From NCBI RefSeq assembly GCF_900963305.1, contig NC_042513.1, positions 27,457,087-27,521,086 of the forward strand: DNA of 64,000 nucleotides. Direction: 5' to 3'. Below are positions 23,113 to 34,991 of the stretch, in pieces. The position numbers and the translations under genes were made by a program. Origin of the DNA: Echeneis naucrates (taxonomy: Eukaryota > Chordata > Actinopteri > Carangiformes > Echeneidae). The notes under the pieces were generated by a model that did not search any database, was not told where the DNA came from, and saw only the letters and a program-made list of their open reading frames with translations. The stretch's first letter is position 1. Each line of letters opens with the position of its first letter.

Positions 23113-24977
23113 CTATCTTTGTCCTTCATCGCCCTTCATCAGCTCAGCCTGAGCTCTCCTCCTCATGGCCAGCGCCATCACGGCGCAGCAGAAGGTCAGG
23201 CAGAGGAAGGAGGCGCAGGCCAGAAGGAGCCACTCTTCCCCAAACTGCCGGGCCAGCACAGGCCGCCGCCACACGAAGTCCTGGAACAGTGCCTCCTGCT
23301 GGACGAGCATGCAGAAAGTCAACAGGATGTGGAAGAGCTGATGGCTGCGGCCGGGGGAGAAGCAATCGGGGCAAGAGAAGAAGAAGAATGATAGCAGAAA
23401 CAGCACCACCTGGTGGTGAAAAGGAAGAGGTCAATTAAAGGTCAACAGGACAAGTCAGTCAGAGCTTCACCATCTTCTGTCCACAGCTGATCTGAATGTG
23501 TGGAGAAGGTTTGATCTCCACCAGCTCCTGAAGGAAACATCTAAATCAGCCTCTGACTACCAAACAATCACCTGCAGGACATGCAGCAGCAGAGTGGCGT
23601 TGTTCATCCAGCTGAAGGTGGCGAGACGATGGACAACAGGGCTGATGGCCCCGCCCATCCAGACCAGGCACAACTTCCTGATCAGCAGGTATGGTTGGCG
23701 GACATGAAGCTTTGAGCAGTAGCAGGTGATGCAGGAGAACCAGGTGAGGACGGTGGCAGCTGGCAGGAAGATCTGCAAAGAAAGCCGCATCGTTGGTTCA
23801 TCTGAGCCTATCGTGTCGGTTAGTGACGTTTTAGACGGATCCACACACCTTTCCCAGCATGCTTTGTGTCCAGGTGGGGTCTGAGCTGTACAGGAACAGA
23901 GCCAGAGCACAGCCGTACTGGTAGATGGCCACGCCCACACAGTCCAGGAAGAAGAGCCAGTAATGCGCCTGCTCTGCCCGCAACAGGTGAGCTGCAGCGC
24001 TGCAACATTGAGAATCTGTTTGACCTGCTAATCAATAATCAATAGATCACATTACGCTAACGGATGCTAACGGACTGAGAGGATCATCAACCCTGCAGCT
24101 TTTCAGCCGGTTTTAGCTCTTCTAGAGAAAAGGTGGATCTGACCTGCTCTCCTGATTGGATGGTCCAGCCTGTCAGTCACACTTTAGCCCCACCCCTAAC
24201 CCCTCCCCTCCCTCCTCCTCTGCTTCCCTTTAAATGGAGCATCATTTAAAAATGGACATTGTAACGTAGTACTACCTGCTATTGTGTGTCTCTGTTGTTT
24301 GCTTCTTGTTTGTTGTTTAAAATGTTTAAAAAAGTTTAAAATGTTGCTGATGTAACAATGTGAATTTCCCCATTGTGGGACAATAAAGGAAATCTAATCT
24401 AATCTAATCTAAACTCATCAGGAACACATTTACTGAGGAGGAGGAGGGACATTTTCCCATAGACTTCAATGCCATCTGACTTCTGACTACAGCCGGTGGA
24501 CTGACTTCCTGAAGGTTTCTGATTTTCTGTGCACCCTGAAGCAGCTCTTGACTCGAAGAGTCTTTGGAGCTCGTACCTGCAGCTCCGGGATGCGACGGCA
24601 GAGAAGACGTAAAGGGCCAGAGGCAGCGAGGACGCGTCCACAGAGAAGCCCTGACCTTCAGGACCCTGCAGCCGAAAGCCCAGAATCCCCTGAGGAGGTC
24701 AGAGGTCAAAGAGTCAGACACTCAGATAAACCCACGAGGCCAACCGACCTGCACTGGACCGGACTCGTACCCCTCCCTGACGGACGATGAAGGTCAGAAA
24801 CCTCAACACCACAAAGACAGCACACAGCAGGGGGCTCCACAAATCCAGGTTCTGATTCTGGACATGGAAGAGACCGGGGACGGGACAGCGCCACGACAGG
24901 ACGAACTGCTCCCGGAACAGGGGTAGGAGCCACGACACCAGAGGGAGTGAAGGAGGGGCGAACAACACCTGAAGCAT
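23113..24977 (-). CDS. PAQR-family membrane progestin receptor-like protein
   Basis: Five coding exons (24771-24977, 24577-24689, 23849-23999, 23572-23772, 23113-23409) join in phase to about 322 residues, close to the 330-350 usual for class II PAQR proteins. Diagnostic parts are PLFREQFVLS near the N terminus, SAAAHLL with His111, FFLDCVGVAIYQYGCALAL with Asp126, ISPVVHRL, and GRSHQLFHILL with His247 and His251. These are the conserved His/Asp residues of the PAQR metal site. Several hydrophobic segments fit the seven-helix fold. Known relatives are plasma-membrane steroid receptors. Closest by eye are PAQR7, PAQR8 and PAQR9, and linkage to IL-17 genes favours PAQR8. The start (24977) and the exact exon 1/exon 2 junction are the least certain points. 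Confidence 0.82.
24270..24412 (+). mobile_element. LINE 3' end (L2/CR1-like tail)
   Basis: GTGAATTTCCCCATTGTGGG followed by ACAATAAAGGAAATC and a short (TAATC)n tail is the 3' end of a common teleost non-LTR retrotransposon group. Only the tail is present, a typical 5'-truncated insertion, and it lies in an intron of the PAQR-like gene. The left border is approximate. Confidence 0.65.
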
Positions 24978-25135
24978 GATGGGAAAGGATCCTGACTTCA
25001 GTCTGCACAAAGAAGAAAGACAGGAAGTTGACCATGGAGGGGGAGGGGCTTGTTGTTAAGAAGCTAAGGATAATGGGTACTGTAGTTTATGGGATGAAGA
25101 TTAAGATTTATCAAAAAGTTTATCCTCAATATTCA

Positions 25136-25566
25136 CAACCAAATAACCAAACAAACAAACAAACCAACCAACAAACAAACAAAAAAACCAACCAATTAAC
25201 CAACAAACAACCAAATAAACAAATAAACAAACTAACCAACAAACAACCAAATAAAAAAACAAACAAACAAACAAACCAACCAACCAACAAACAAACAAAC
25301 AAAAAACCAACCAACTAACCAACAAACAACCAAATAAACAAATAAACAAACTAACCAACAAACAACCAAATAAAAAAACAAACAAACAAACAAACAAACC
25401 AACCAACAAACAAACAAAAAACCAACCAACTAACCAACAAACAACCAAATAAACAAATAAACAAACTAACCAACAAACAACCAAATAAAAAAACAAACAA
25501 ACAAACAAACCAACCAACCAACAAACAAAAAAACCAACCAACTAACCAACAAACAAACAAACAAAC
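25136..25566 (+). repeat. AAAC/CAAC-rich tandem array with ~118-bp higher-order period
   Basis: Tetranucleotide-like AAAC, CAAC and AAAT units are arranged in a larger unit. The block CCAAATAAACAAATAAAC recurs near 25210, 25330 and 25447. Long Leu/Val/Cys-rich minus-strand frames across it are repeat artefacts. Confidence 0.92.
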
Positions 25567-25952
25567 CTAAAAAGTAAAATTTAGCAAAAATTTAAACTCA
25601 CATCAAAACTAGAGCCTGTTTCTGTTCGGAGGCTGGTATGTGTGTGTCTGTGTATGTGAAAATTCATGTGACTGGTTGACAAGCAGCAGGAATGAGCAGG
25701 TCAACAGTAACTCATGAACCAAACACACACACACTCACACACACACACCTAATCTTTTGTTTCCTGTTCATTTCAGCTGGTTTTGGTCTGAATGTGTTTT
25801 TCTCTGTTTGGGATTTCAGATGTCACAAGACTCAACACACAGACACACACACACACGCACAAACAGTCCCCACAGCTGCCTTTAAAGCAGTTTCCTGGTC
25901 TCATCTGGACTATAATGAATACAGGACCAGGTTCAAGTTCATTTTGTGTGTT

Positions 25953-25958
25953 TTTATT
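25953..25958 (-). terminator. Poly(A) signal, minus-strand IL-17 gene
   Basis: AATAAA on the minus strand about 105 bp past the stop codon of the IL-17 family gene at 26063. Confidence 0.6.
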
Positions 25959-26062
25959 TACACAAACAAATGTTGACAAACTGACACAATTCAATCACAA
26001 AATGTTAAATATTAAATTCCACTTTTCTTTCGATGAGTCCTCCGTGCTGGACCGATGTGGAC

Positions 26063-27340
26063 TCAGTTGGTCCTGGTCCTGACGCAGGTGCAGCCAACGG
26101 CCACGGAGCGGTAGGTCGCAGTGAAGCAGCGTCCGGCCCCCTGCCGGATCAGGACCAGGATGTTCTGGTAGATCGGGACAGAGTCCAGGTCCTTTGAGTC
26201 CGTGGATCTGGGACCAGGACTGAAACAGGAGCTGCTGCATTCGGCCTCCCAGATGGTGGATGGGATCCGGTTCTTCACCGTGTTAGACCTGAAATAACAA
26301 CAAACAACAACAACAACAACATAACACTGAATTAAATTCTACGAATTACTTTTAAATTCTGTATTCAATAAAAGTAAGTCTCACTTTCATTGTGAACAAC
26401 AAAATTCAACATGTGGATAAATAAATTAGAAACACAAACCAAAGTTTCAAAGTGAAATGAGACAAAATCTAAATAGTTTATATGTAATAACTCTGATTTA
26501 TGGATTTTGAAAAATAATTTTTTTTTTTATGAATTCAGTAGTTTTCTACTACTTGCTTTTTGTCTTAATGTTATTGATGTGTGATGTCATTGTGTGATGT
26601 CACACCTCCAGCTCCATGGAGACAGAGATCTGAGGTGGATGTTCCCACTTCCTTCTGATAAGGAGGACTCGTTCAAGGAGAACGCCAACATGGAGTCACA
26701 CCCAGGAGGATGAGGACCTTTATCCCTGGAGGAGGCCTCTACCCACAATGCACTGCAACATACCTGAGGACAGAACAGGTGAGTTTAACTTAAAAAGGGA
26801 TTTTCCCGCTGATGCAGTAAAGTCGGGTGAAAAACTGAACGATTTATAGAGACACTAGAATTTCAGAATCATAAAATCTGGACCTTTGATATTGTTTTAG
26901 TTTTTTTTTTTCCCAGTTTTACACCGGATGCCCTTCCTGACCAAACCGTCCCGTTTATCCAGGCTTGGGACCGACACAAGAGGACCATTAGTGGGGGGAC
27001 ATCGTGGGGTTCCCCGTTGGGGAATTGAACCCCGGCCTCCTGCATACCAAGCAGGTGTACTCACCACGATACTAAAGAAGCGACTTTACTCTAAAATATG
27101 GACCTTTAAAGTTTCGTTAAAAAATGTAAATAATAAAATCAGCTGTTGTGTGACGATGACAGGTAACAGATAAAAACACATCAGTTCATGTTCTGTCTTC
27201 CATTAATTAGAGTTTGGTATTTTATGGATGATGAGACTTCATCAGCATCTTCTGTCTCTATAAAGTCGGATCATCGGCTGGTCTTAGAGGATGGAGATGA
27301 TGCTCACCAGCAGGAAACAAATGTGGAGCCTCAGCTTCAT
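26063..27340 (-). CDS. Interleukin-17 family cytokine (IL-17A/F or IL-17N-like)
   Basis: Three coding exons (27308-27340, 26606-26763, 26063-26288) join in phase to 138 residues. An N-terminal signal peptide, MKLRLHICFLLVCCSALWVE, is split after residue 11. SLSPWSW follows at about 57-63, then TIWEAEC and SVPIYQNILVL, and VGCTCV at 128-133. Paired cysteines and the SLSPW and GCTC motifs define secreted IL-17 cystine-knot-like dimers, which signal through IL-17 receptors at epithelial and immune cells. The three-exon layout is the family's. A TATA-like TTAAATA lies on the minus strand at about 27395-27401. Intron 1 holds a SINE. The divergent IL-17 gene at 31580-32882 is its partner. Which teleost subtype (A/F1-3 or N) it is cannot be settled by eye. 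Confidence 0.88.
26900..27083 (-). mobile_element. tRNA-derived SINE
   Basis: Read on the minus strand, a tRNA-like head (GTGGTGAGTA, stem CCTGC/GCAGG, B box GGGGTTCAATTCC) is followed by a tail with GGTCAGGAAGGGCATCCGG and GTAAAA and an A-rich end. The tail matches a SINE family widespread in teleosts. It sits in intron 1 of the IL-17 gene. It is too degenerate at the acceptor-stem end to be a working tRNA gene. Confidence 0.75.
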
Positions 27341-27905
27341 GTCTTCAGCTCGGTCCGGTCCAGCTTCAGTGTGCGAGCTGACTCTGAGTTCAGTATTTAA
27401 GTCGGCGGGCTGATGGCAGCGATAAGAAGCTGCAGAGACGACGAGGGAGATTCCTGTTATCTCTGAACACCATCAGACTGAAGGAAGCAGCTTCACCTCT
27501 GATAACATCAGCTTCTGTTTCCACTCAGATCAGAACAGCAACTTTATCAAAGATCTTCATCTGATGAGCTGTGCCAAATCTTTTTCATTTTTTAAAGTGA
27601 TCCTGCACTCAGATTTATATTAAAGCTATTAAGATATCTAAAAACATTTTATAATGTTCTAACATTTCCTGTCTTTATTTTATTGCAGAATGTGAAGTCA
27701 CAAAAACTAAAACACTGAAACTTCATTTATGAAAATATGAGATGTCATTTATTTTTGTGGACAAACAGCTTCACTGTTATCACATTTATAACGGCACTGT
27801 AGCTGTACAGCAACCTTCTGGAGAGATAAACAGTAAGAAATCGAAAGAGATCAAACCAGATCAAATATTTGATTTAATGCATTTTTTCAAACAATATTAA
27901 TGTCA

Positions 27906-28120
27906 CCCATTCATTCATTCATTCATCCATCTTCTTCTCGATCTGTTTCCGGGTCACGGGGGTTCTAGAGCCAATCCCAGCTCACTCTGGGTGAGGGGCG
28001 GAGTCACCTGGACAGACCAACAACCACTCAGACCTACGGACAGGTTAGAGTCACCAATGAACCCAAACAGGACGTCTGTGGAGGCCTCAGGAGGGGAACT
28101 GAACCAGGACAGAATCACTG
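27906..28120 (+). repeat. Degraded dispersed teleost repeat
   Basis: (CATT)n is followed by CATCTTCTTCTCGATCTG, GGGTCACGGGGGTTC, CTCTGGGTGAGGGGCGG and AGAGTCACCAATGAACC. These match in order a repeat common in fish genomes (CATCCATC, GGGTCGCGGG, ATTTAGAGTCACCAATTAACC). The family name is not certain. Confidence 0.55.
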
Positions 28121-29155
28121 TGACACCCTGTCAAAACCAGTTTAAAACTATTTTTATGGTTTGTCTTAATACTCTTACATGATATTATATTATATTACAT
28201 TATGTCTAACATTTAAACTTATACTTTAAAATACAGAGAATGAGTAATAACATTCTGAGTAATAAATGAGTAATACATTTAAATTGCACTTTGAACCAAA
28301 AGCAGGAAGGTCGCATGATGATGAGAAACGTTTAAAAAAAATTAAAACAATTTTTATCTTTTATGATTTTTTCCAAATTATTTGTTGGCTCACTTGTTAT
28401 AAGCCACACGGCCCACCAGAGGGCCCCGGACCACAGTTTGAGAATCTCCACGCCAGATCCAGATCCTTCTCTGCTTTGAACATGGTGGGAGGTTGAGATG
28501 ATCTCCAATTTGATCTCTGGTGTGGTCAACTGGCAGAAAAATGAATTTCTTATTTCTTTTTTGTTTCTCTGATTTTACTTTAATTTGCATTTATTGTGAA
28601 TAATGAACAGCTGAAGGAGACGCCTGAGAATGTGTTGGAGGCCTGACGGTAAAACACTGAAATCTGGAAACTTCAGGGAAGTTCAGGGAAACCACATAGA
28701 TGAGTGGGGGGACTCAAATATTAAATATGTTATTTATGATATTATACTATAGTTGATGCATATATGTTTTACATGCACACTGTGTGTGTTTTTATTTTCT
28801 TTGTACGGTTCAGGTCCAGTTCAGGGAAAGATCCTGGTCTACTTTGACAGAGAGCCAACGAACTGCTGGTTGAACCAAGACCTGGACTTGGTCTCTGGAT
28901 TCGAATAAAGACGAAATAAATAAATACTGTTGCCATGACGACAGTGTGTTCCTGGATGTCAGTTTGTGACCAAAACCTGAATCACCCTGACCCCATTTTG
29001 AGTTCTCTCTGTTGTGGGTGGGGGACGGAAACTGTTCGTAGAAAGACAAACCTCCGAGGACTGAGGACATCAGGAAACACAACAATCTGTCTTTAGACCT
29101 GGACCTGGACTCTGCTGGTCTGATGATCCACATCCTTCTTTTTAATCTGGTCGTT

Positions 29156-29400
29156 AGTGACGTCTAGAGTATTGGTTCCGCTGGGTGATGTCACAGCCAA
29201 TCAGCGTCTCCGAATCAGTCCTGTTTATTTCTGAGTTTATTGTGTCGACAGAATAAAGACAATCTGATATTTGGAGCAGATTTTTCATCATTAATGAGCA
29301 GAACTGCTGATCAGATAAAGACAGAAACGACCCAAACACATGAGAGGAACTTTTCTGTGGAGAGTCTGAACTGATCAGACAGAATCAGTCTGAATGTGAG
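29156..29400 (-). repeat. Local repeat family R, copy 1
   Basis: The minus strand reads CTCACATTCAGACTGATTCT, CTTTATCTGATCAGCAGTTC, CCAAATATCAGATTGTCTTT and GATTGGCTGTGACATCACCC. These are matched in the same order at 51551-51825 and in part at 57328-57516. There is no coding potential and I do not recognise the family. Confidence 0.8.
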
Positions 29401-30754
29401 GAGAGATTAAAAAAAAAACTTAAAACAGAAAGACTGAATGTTACTAAATAAATTGTCTCTCTGTGCGTTGGCAGCTTTCAGCTTCCTGTTTCCATACATT
29501 GGTTATGGGGCTGTGGCCCCGCCCCCAGCTGTGACATCACAGAGGGGGCGTTAGGTGTGGTTTTGGCTGTGATATAGTCAGGTCTAAACCTGAAGATTTG
29601 ATGAAAGCGTCAGCATCTTCTGTCTGACCTGCTTTGACTGACACAGAGGAAACGAGATGGGTGTCACGCTGATAACGCCTCATCTGTTACCGTCACAACC
29701 ATCAGCACTTTTCCTGAGCAGGAAACGCCCCGTGGGATGCTGCCACGGTCCAGGTCTGCAGCTGCAGCAGGGACAGCTTCCTGTTTGTACTGTCGGCGGC
29801 GCAAGAAAAAAGCGTTCTGACAAAAGAACTCAGAAGAAAACGAGTATGCAGATCAAACAGCACCAACAAAGAAGACTTTTCTCATTGGTCACGTCTTTTC
29901 AGTTTCTTCACATTAAAAGATTCTGTCTCCTCAGACAAAGACAACTTCGTGTTTGCACCTCTGGCCTCAGACGCCAATTATTCCTGTGCTGTTAACGCAC
30001 AACTTTTATTCTAAAACATCTTTCCCAGGCCACCTGAAGGACAAGAAACAAAGAGAAACTAGATGACTCAGCTCATAATCTCAGAGGTCGATTATTATTA
30101 AAAGCATATTCTTCCTCTGATGATTGAGATGATTGAACATCGACAGGCTGAATGAGAAATCAGTTTAATCACTCAGTGATTTATCAGAATTGAAAGTGTG
30201 TGTTTGTCTGCAGCTCATGAACTTTCTGTTGGTGGAATAAATGTAATTCTTGGACATTTTTTTCTTCTATCGTGAATCACATGGATTTCATACATTCACC
30301 CTTTTCCTCCATAAAAGGCCTGTTAGCATTTCAGACAATGGAAAAGCAAAGAAAGCAGCACAGGAAGCCGCAGATTAGCATCAAACCAGGTCGGAGGCAA
30401 ACTGGCAGCGTGGGCTGAACAAAAAAACCACACAACAGACGTGTTATGGATGATGCTGCACTTCACACAAACCTGAGTCACAACAACCCAAAACCAGGTC
30501 AGAGAGGAGCGCCAGCATCCTGCAGCACGACCCGCCCCGACAGAGACAGGCTCACAGGCCCCGGGGGGGCCACCCGGGGCCATCAGAGGCCCCCAGAACA
30601 AAACACTGTGATGGCAAACTGTCCAAAAGTTTCTCTCATTTCATCACACTGACGACATTAAAAGCACCAATGACGCGTCTGATGGGACGTGACGGACGGA
30701 GAGATGTGACTCAGATTAATCATGTCATCAAAGATCATCAAGGGTCCAAAGATG

Positions 30755-30830
30755 ATCGGATCAGATCCGATCAGATGCGATCAGATCAGATCAGATCAGA
30801 TCAAATCAGATCAAATCAAATGAGATCAAA
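30755..30830 (+). repeat. GATCA pentanucleotide microsatellite
   Basis: About 14 imperfect GATCA units with GATCC and AATCA variants. Confidence 0.9.
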
Positions 30831-31579
30831 TTCACTGGATAGAGTTTATTTTATTCTTAAATATATTATAAATTGATATTCTTGTCAGAATATGTTACAT
30901 TAATATGTTTGTCAGAATGTATTAAATAAATGTTCTTATAAAAATATGTCAAAGTATATCTAAACATCATAAATCATTTTATATCATACACATGATGTGT
31001 ATAGATATATACATGCATATCATCAACTTATATTCTGTTCTCACATGTTATGTGATTGAAAATATAATAAGTATAAAATCTAAAAGCAGAGAAGTTTGAG
31101 GCCTGTCGTGGGGCATTCAGGTGATGTGTTCAGGTGTTGGATGTTCAGGATTTTCCTTCTTTGATGTTGGTTTCTGCTTATTCAGACAAATCAGACCGAA
31201 GATGATGTTTATGGCGAAGACCTGACGCTGCAGAGCAGAACATGACCTAGAAAATCACTTTCAACCTTTCACTGCAGATTCATTAGAACTTCGAATTGAC
31301 TGTGAAAGTGGGTCATCCACCTAAACACACCGCTGGTCTGTGTGGGGAACAGATGATGACATCATCAAAGGAAGTCCGACAACAGTGCTGACTCTGATGG
31401 CCAGCAGGATAAAAATCATGGCTTTAAACAGCACCCATCAGAACACCGCCTGAAGAAGAGCCAGTTTAACTCCGATCAACCTGAACCTCCATCTGAGCCC
31501 GGGGAGCCTACGAACACCGAGGGTTAACAACGCACGAGAAGATCTGAAGAAGAACCAAAACAGCAAGAAGTCCAGCATC

Positions 31580-32882
31580 ATGTTTCCATCGTCCTGCAGC
31601 GTGACGGTGAGAGCAGCTTCCTTTGTTTCATCCAAACAGAAATTTAAAAGTGAGAAAATCATGAAAGCTTAAAAGTGATCAGTGATCAATATCTGAATTC
31701 AGAGTTCAGGAATCACTAAAAGATATTCTGAATACATTTTTATGTTTTATTCTATTTTACATCCATGTGACGGATATAATGAACAATAATAATATTCAAC
31801 AAAACTTCAGCTCAATAAAAATCATTCAATGAAAACATGATCTGAATCTGTATTCATTTAGGTGTTTATAAATCATTCAAATTCAAATCAATTTCATATT
31901 CACCACTTTGTTGTTTCACATTTAAACTGTCAATGAAATAGTTTAAATCACATTCTTTTTAATTCGATGTTCATTTTATCTGGAATTGAATTCTGAATAT
32001 TACGTTTATTATATCTTTGAGATATTTTAATTTAAATTCTAAAGCTATTTATTGCAGTCTAATTGTAAAAGAGTTCTTTTCAGAAGTTGAATCTTATAAT
32101 ATAATATAATATATATATAATATATAGTATATAATATAAAATATAATAATATGCAAAATAATGTTTATGTATCTATTTTTATATTCAAATAAAATAACAA
32201 GATTTGTTATTTGTGATTTCCATGAAGCACTTCTGATACATTTACTCGATGAATCTTGGTGTTTTTGCTGATTTCAGTGAAAACTGATTTTATTCTTCCT
32301 CAGGGTTTCTGTGTTGTGGCCATGATGATGGTGATGATGATGGCGGAGGGGGCGGCCATGCCGAAAGAAGGTGCCCACTTGAGACACTCACCGAACACGC
32401 ACAAAACGTCTGACCGTGCAATCAAAACGGTCCCCCTGGAACTGGACGCCAGCTCGATGGTTCCTGCCAAACCCATGAGGCCTCTGGAGAACTCATCCAT
32501 CTCCCCGTGGACCTACAAGTACGGACACCTGTCTCCATTAGGGATCTGAATTCTGACCGATAGAACTTTGGAATGGTCCTTTAATTGAAGTTAATCTGGT
32601 CCTTATTTGTGTCCCTTGTCTCTGTCCGTCCTCAGCGTGTCCTACGATGAGTCCCTGTATCCTCACCTGCTCTCCGAGGCTCGCTGTTTGCTGAAAGGTT
32701 GTCTGAACTCGGAGGGCCAGGAGGACCAGAACCTGGAGTCCAGGCCCATCATGCGCCAAACGCTGGTGCTGCGGCGGGTCAGGCCTCAGGAGGCGGGGCA
32801 AAGCTACCATTACAAGTTGGAGTATCGCATCATCGCAGTGGGCTGCACCTGCGTCCGACCCATAATCCAATATGACGAGTGA
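31580..32882 (+). CDS. Interleukin-17 family cytokine (second gene)
   Basis: Three coding exons (31580-31606, 32304-32518, 32636-32882) join in phase to 162 residues. The first exon gives only nine residues (MFPSSCSVT). With GFCVVAMMMVMMMAEGA from exon 2 it makes a plausible, methionine-rich signal peptide. Mature-protein landmarks are SSISPWTYN at about 73-81, EARCLLKGCLN, MRQTLVLRRV and AVGCTCVRP ending six residues before the C terminus. The phase-2 split inside the WTYN codon matches the other IL-17 gene's phase-2 split after its SPWSW motif. The product should be a secreted IL-17 receptor ligand. It resembles IL-17A/F and IL-17C about equally by eye. The gene is transcribed away from the IL-17 gene at 26063-27340. 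The family is certain; exon 1 rests on donor, phase and signal-peptide logic. Confidence 0.88.
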
Positions 32883-33339
32883 GGACGGGCAGAGACCAGA
32901 GCAGCAGCTGTCTAATTCTTTTTAGGAATCTGTATCAAAAGTTAGAATTTCAGTTAAAGCTCTGTTTTATTATTAGATTTAATTAGAATACATTTAAACT
33001 AATCTAGCACAACAATAACAATTACAGCGTGGACATAAAGCCTAAATGCAGAGATCAGAGCAGAAGAAGATTAAAAGCAGATTGCAATTCATCTTTCTGG
33101 AAGGGATTTTATTTTTATCTAAAATGAAGAAACGTGATTAAAAAAATTTATATCCAATATAAATCAGTCATCTATATAGAAATGGAGACGGAGATCAAAT
33201 CTGGTAATTGTAATAGTGTTTTTATTTCTGTCATTACTCGACGACCTGTGCCTTTAAAGGCTAACAAAAAATAAGAGCTGAAATAACTACACACTGAAAA
33301 TTTAAAGTCAGATTTATGAGCTGGGAGGTGAACATCTGC

Positions 33340-33500
33340 CTCTGCACATTTATGTCACCTACATGCTGCTCTCATGTTTCATTTACTGTGTTTTATTTAT
33401 GGTTTACATTAATTTAACTTACATTTTATTTAAACATCATGATATTGATCGTCAGGAGATATTTATTGGTAGTTTTATATTAATGCTGATTTATTTATAG
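33340..33500 (+). promoter_or_regulatory. AU-rich 3' UTR segment
   Basis: About half a dozen ATTTA pentamers, including overlapping TTATTTATA forms, lie in the presumed 3' UTR of the plus-strand IL-17 gene. Such AU-rich elements destabilise many cytokine mRNAs. The motif cluster is seen; function is inferred, and the region is AT-rich anyway. Confidence 0.45.
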
Positions 33501-33523
33501 CTCTGAGCTGAATGTGTTGATGG

Positions 33524-33529
33524 AATAAA
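33524..33529 (+). terminator. Poly(A) signal, plus-strand IL-17 gene
   Basis: AATAAA about 640 bp after the IL-17 stop codon. It would give a 3' UTR containing the AU-rich segment. Confidence 0.5.
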
Positions 33530-34991
33530 ACAGAATGAACAGAGGAGTAAAGTGCTGTTGTTTTATTCTTGAATTTAAAATATAATGTGATTTCTGTACA
33601 TCATCATCCTCAGCCCTGACTCCTCTACAGTGACATTGTCAGGGAAACACACACACACATACACATACACACACACTGCAGCTGTAAACACTGTACACAA
33701 TCGATCAGCTGTTCATTGATAGAATTCATCGTTCATGTCAGCGTGGAGTCCACAGGTCAGTTATCTGTGATGGAGCTAATGTTAGCCACAAAGAGCTAAC
33801 AACTTCCTGTCCAGTTTAAGCGAAGAGAAACATAACTTAAGTGTTTGTATTTCTGCTAGCATGCCAAGAGCGGTAAATTTTCCTCATAAGAAAAATTTTG
33901 AGACAAATATTGATAATGTCAAATTAGAAAAATAAAAGCCAGAGCTGTTTTTATCTGATGAGTTTCACTGGTGTTTTAATTTGAAAGGATCTCCTGTGCT
34001 TTGAAAAAAAATTTGTTTCAGTTTGGACTTTGCTGGATATTTTAATCCAGACTTTTTTCACTCAGTCTAGTTTTGGTCTTGTGGATCTTCTGACTGAGAC
34101 CCGACTGTGAGATTTTTACCACTTTTATTCTGATTTGTCTGTTTTGGCCTCTTGTCGTCTATCTTTGGTTCCACCAGCTGATTTCCTGTATGTCTCTCAT
34201 CAAACTGTCCTTCTGTCCCTGCACATGTAAAGATCTCGATGATCCAGCAGAGGGAGCTGATTGACCCAGTTCAGCTGTCTCCGTGTCCTGGTCTCTTGGA
34301 CCTCATTGGGGGTTTGGGCCTCGGTCTGTGTCTGTTGGTTTGCGTCCGTGTGGTTTGGGCACAACCTCCTACACTTGAATCCTTGACACACAATCACACA
34401 CATGAACACATTGGCACCGTTGGCATGGCAACAAACCCCCCATGAACCATCAATGATGACTGAGTCTGCAGTGTCCTTTCAGTTCCACAAGTCTTATCTC
34501 ATTAAAGAGTTCTGGTTGTTCAGAAGAGCCCGAACAGTCAGACGTGTCCTCAGGCCTCGTCCTCTTCTTCTATGCTTCTTTTTAGAGTCTCCCAGTCGGA
34601 GAGCGCCGGGCTCATCAACACCCGGCTCATCAACCCTCCAAAATGGCTTCCAAAAAAAGTTCAGCTTGTGTTGTGATCAGGCCATCAAGACACCTGCAGG
34701 CAGAAGACACACAGAGTGTTTTATCTCCAGGGTGAGCCACATTATGTGGACAGCAGGGTCCAGGTCTGGTTTGGTTTGGGACCTTTAAATGTTTGTACGT
34801 TGGAAGGAAACAACTGAGAAATGAACAGACTTTTGCTGAAGCACTTTTTGTCACCTATTGAGAGTGAAGACTGTTTTCATCATCCTTCTGTCCCTAAAAT
34901 AAAATCAAATTCATGGGGCTGTCTTGGAGCTTCTTACTCCCCCAGAACAAACCCCAGGCTGTAATCTGACTGTGACCCCCCAGGCATGAAA
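33530..34991. other. Intergenic between IL-17 and stathmin-like genes
   Basis: No supported exon. A 68-codon open frame at 34239-34445 has a hydrophobic core (GLGLGLCLLVCV) but no splice or family support. A short CA-rich run lies at 33651-33675. Confidence 0.4.

Larger units (their letters stand above)
27341..31579. other. Divergent intergenic region between the two IL-17 genes
   Basis: This 4.2 kb stretch has no supportable exon. It holds a degraded dispersed repeat (27906-28120), one copy of a local repeat family (29156-29400) and a GATCA microsatellite (30755-30830). A TATA-like GATAAAAA at about 31408-31415 lies upstream of the plus-strand IL-17 gene. Confidence 0.45.

Noticed and set aside
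23144-23434. 96-codon Leu/Pro-rich minus frame overlapping the PAQR last exon
   Set aside because: Shadow of the true frame. The in-phase exon with the SHQLFH motif explains the region.
26960-27083. Candidate tRNA gene from the B-box-like sequence
   Set aside because: The SINE tail follows directly and the acceptor stem does not pair, so it is a tRNA-derived SINE head.
34239-34445. 68-codon frame with a hydrophobic core
   Set aside because: No signal-peptide logic, no family match, no splice context; an expected chance frame in this length of DNA.
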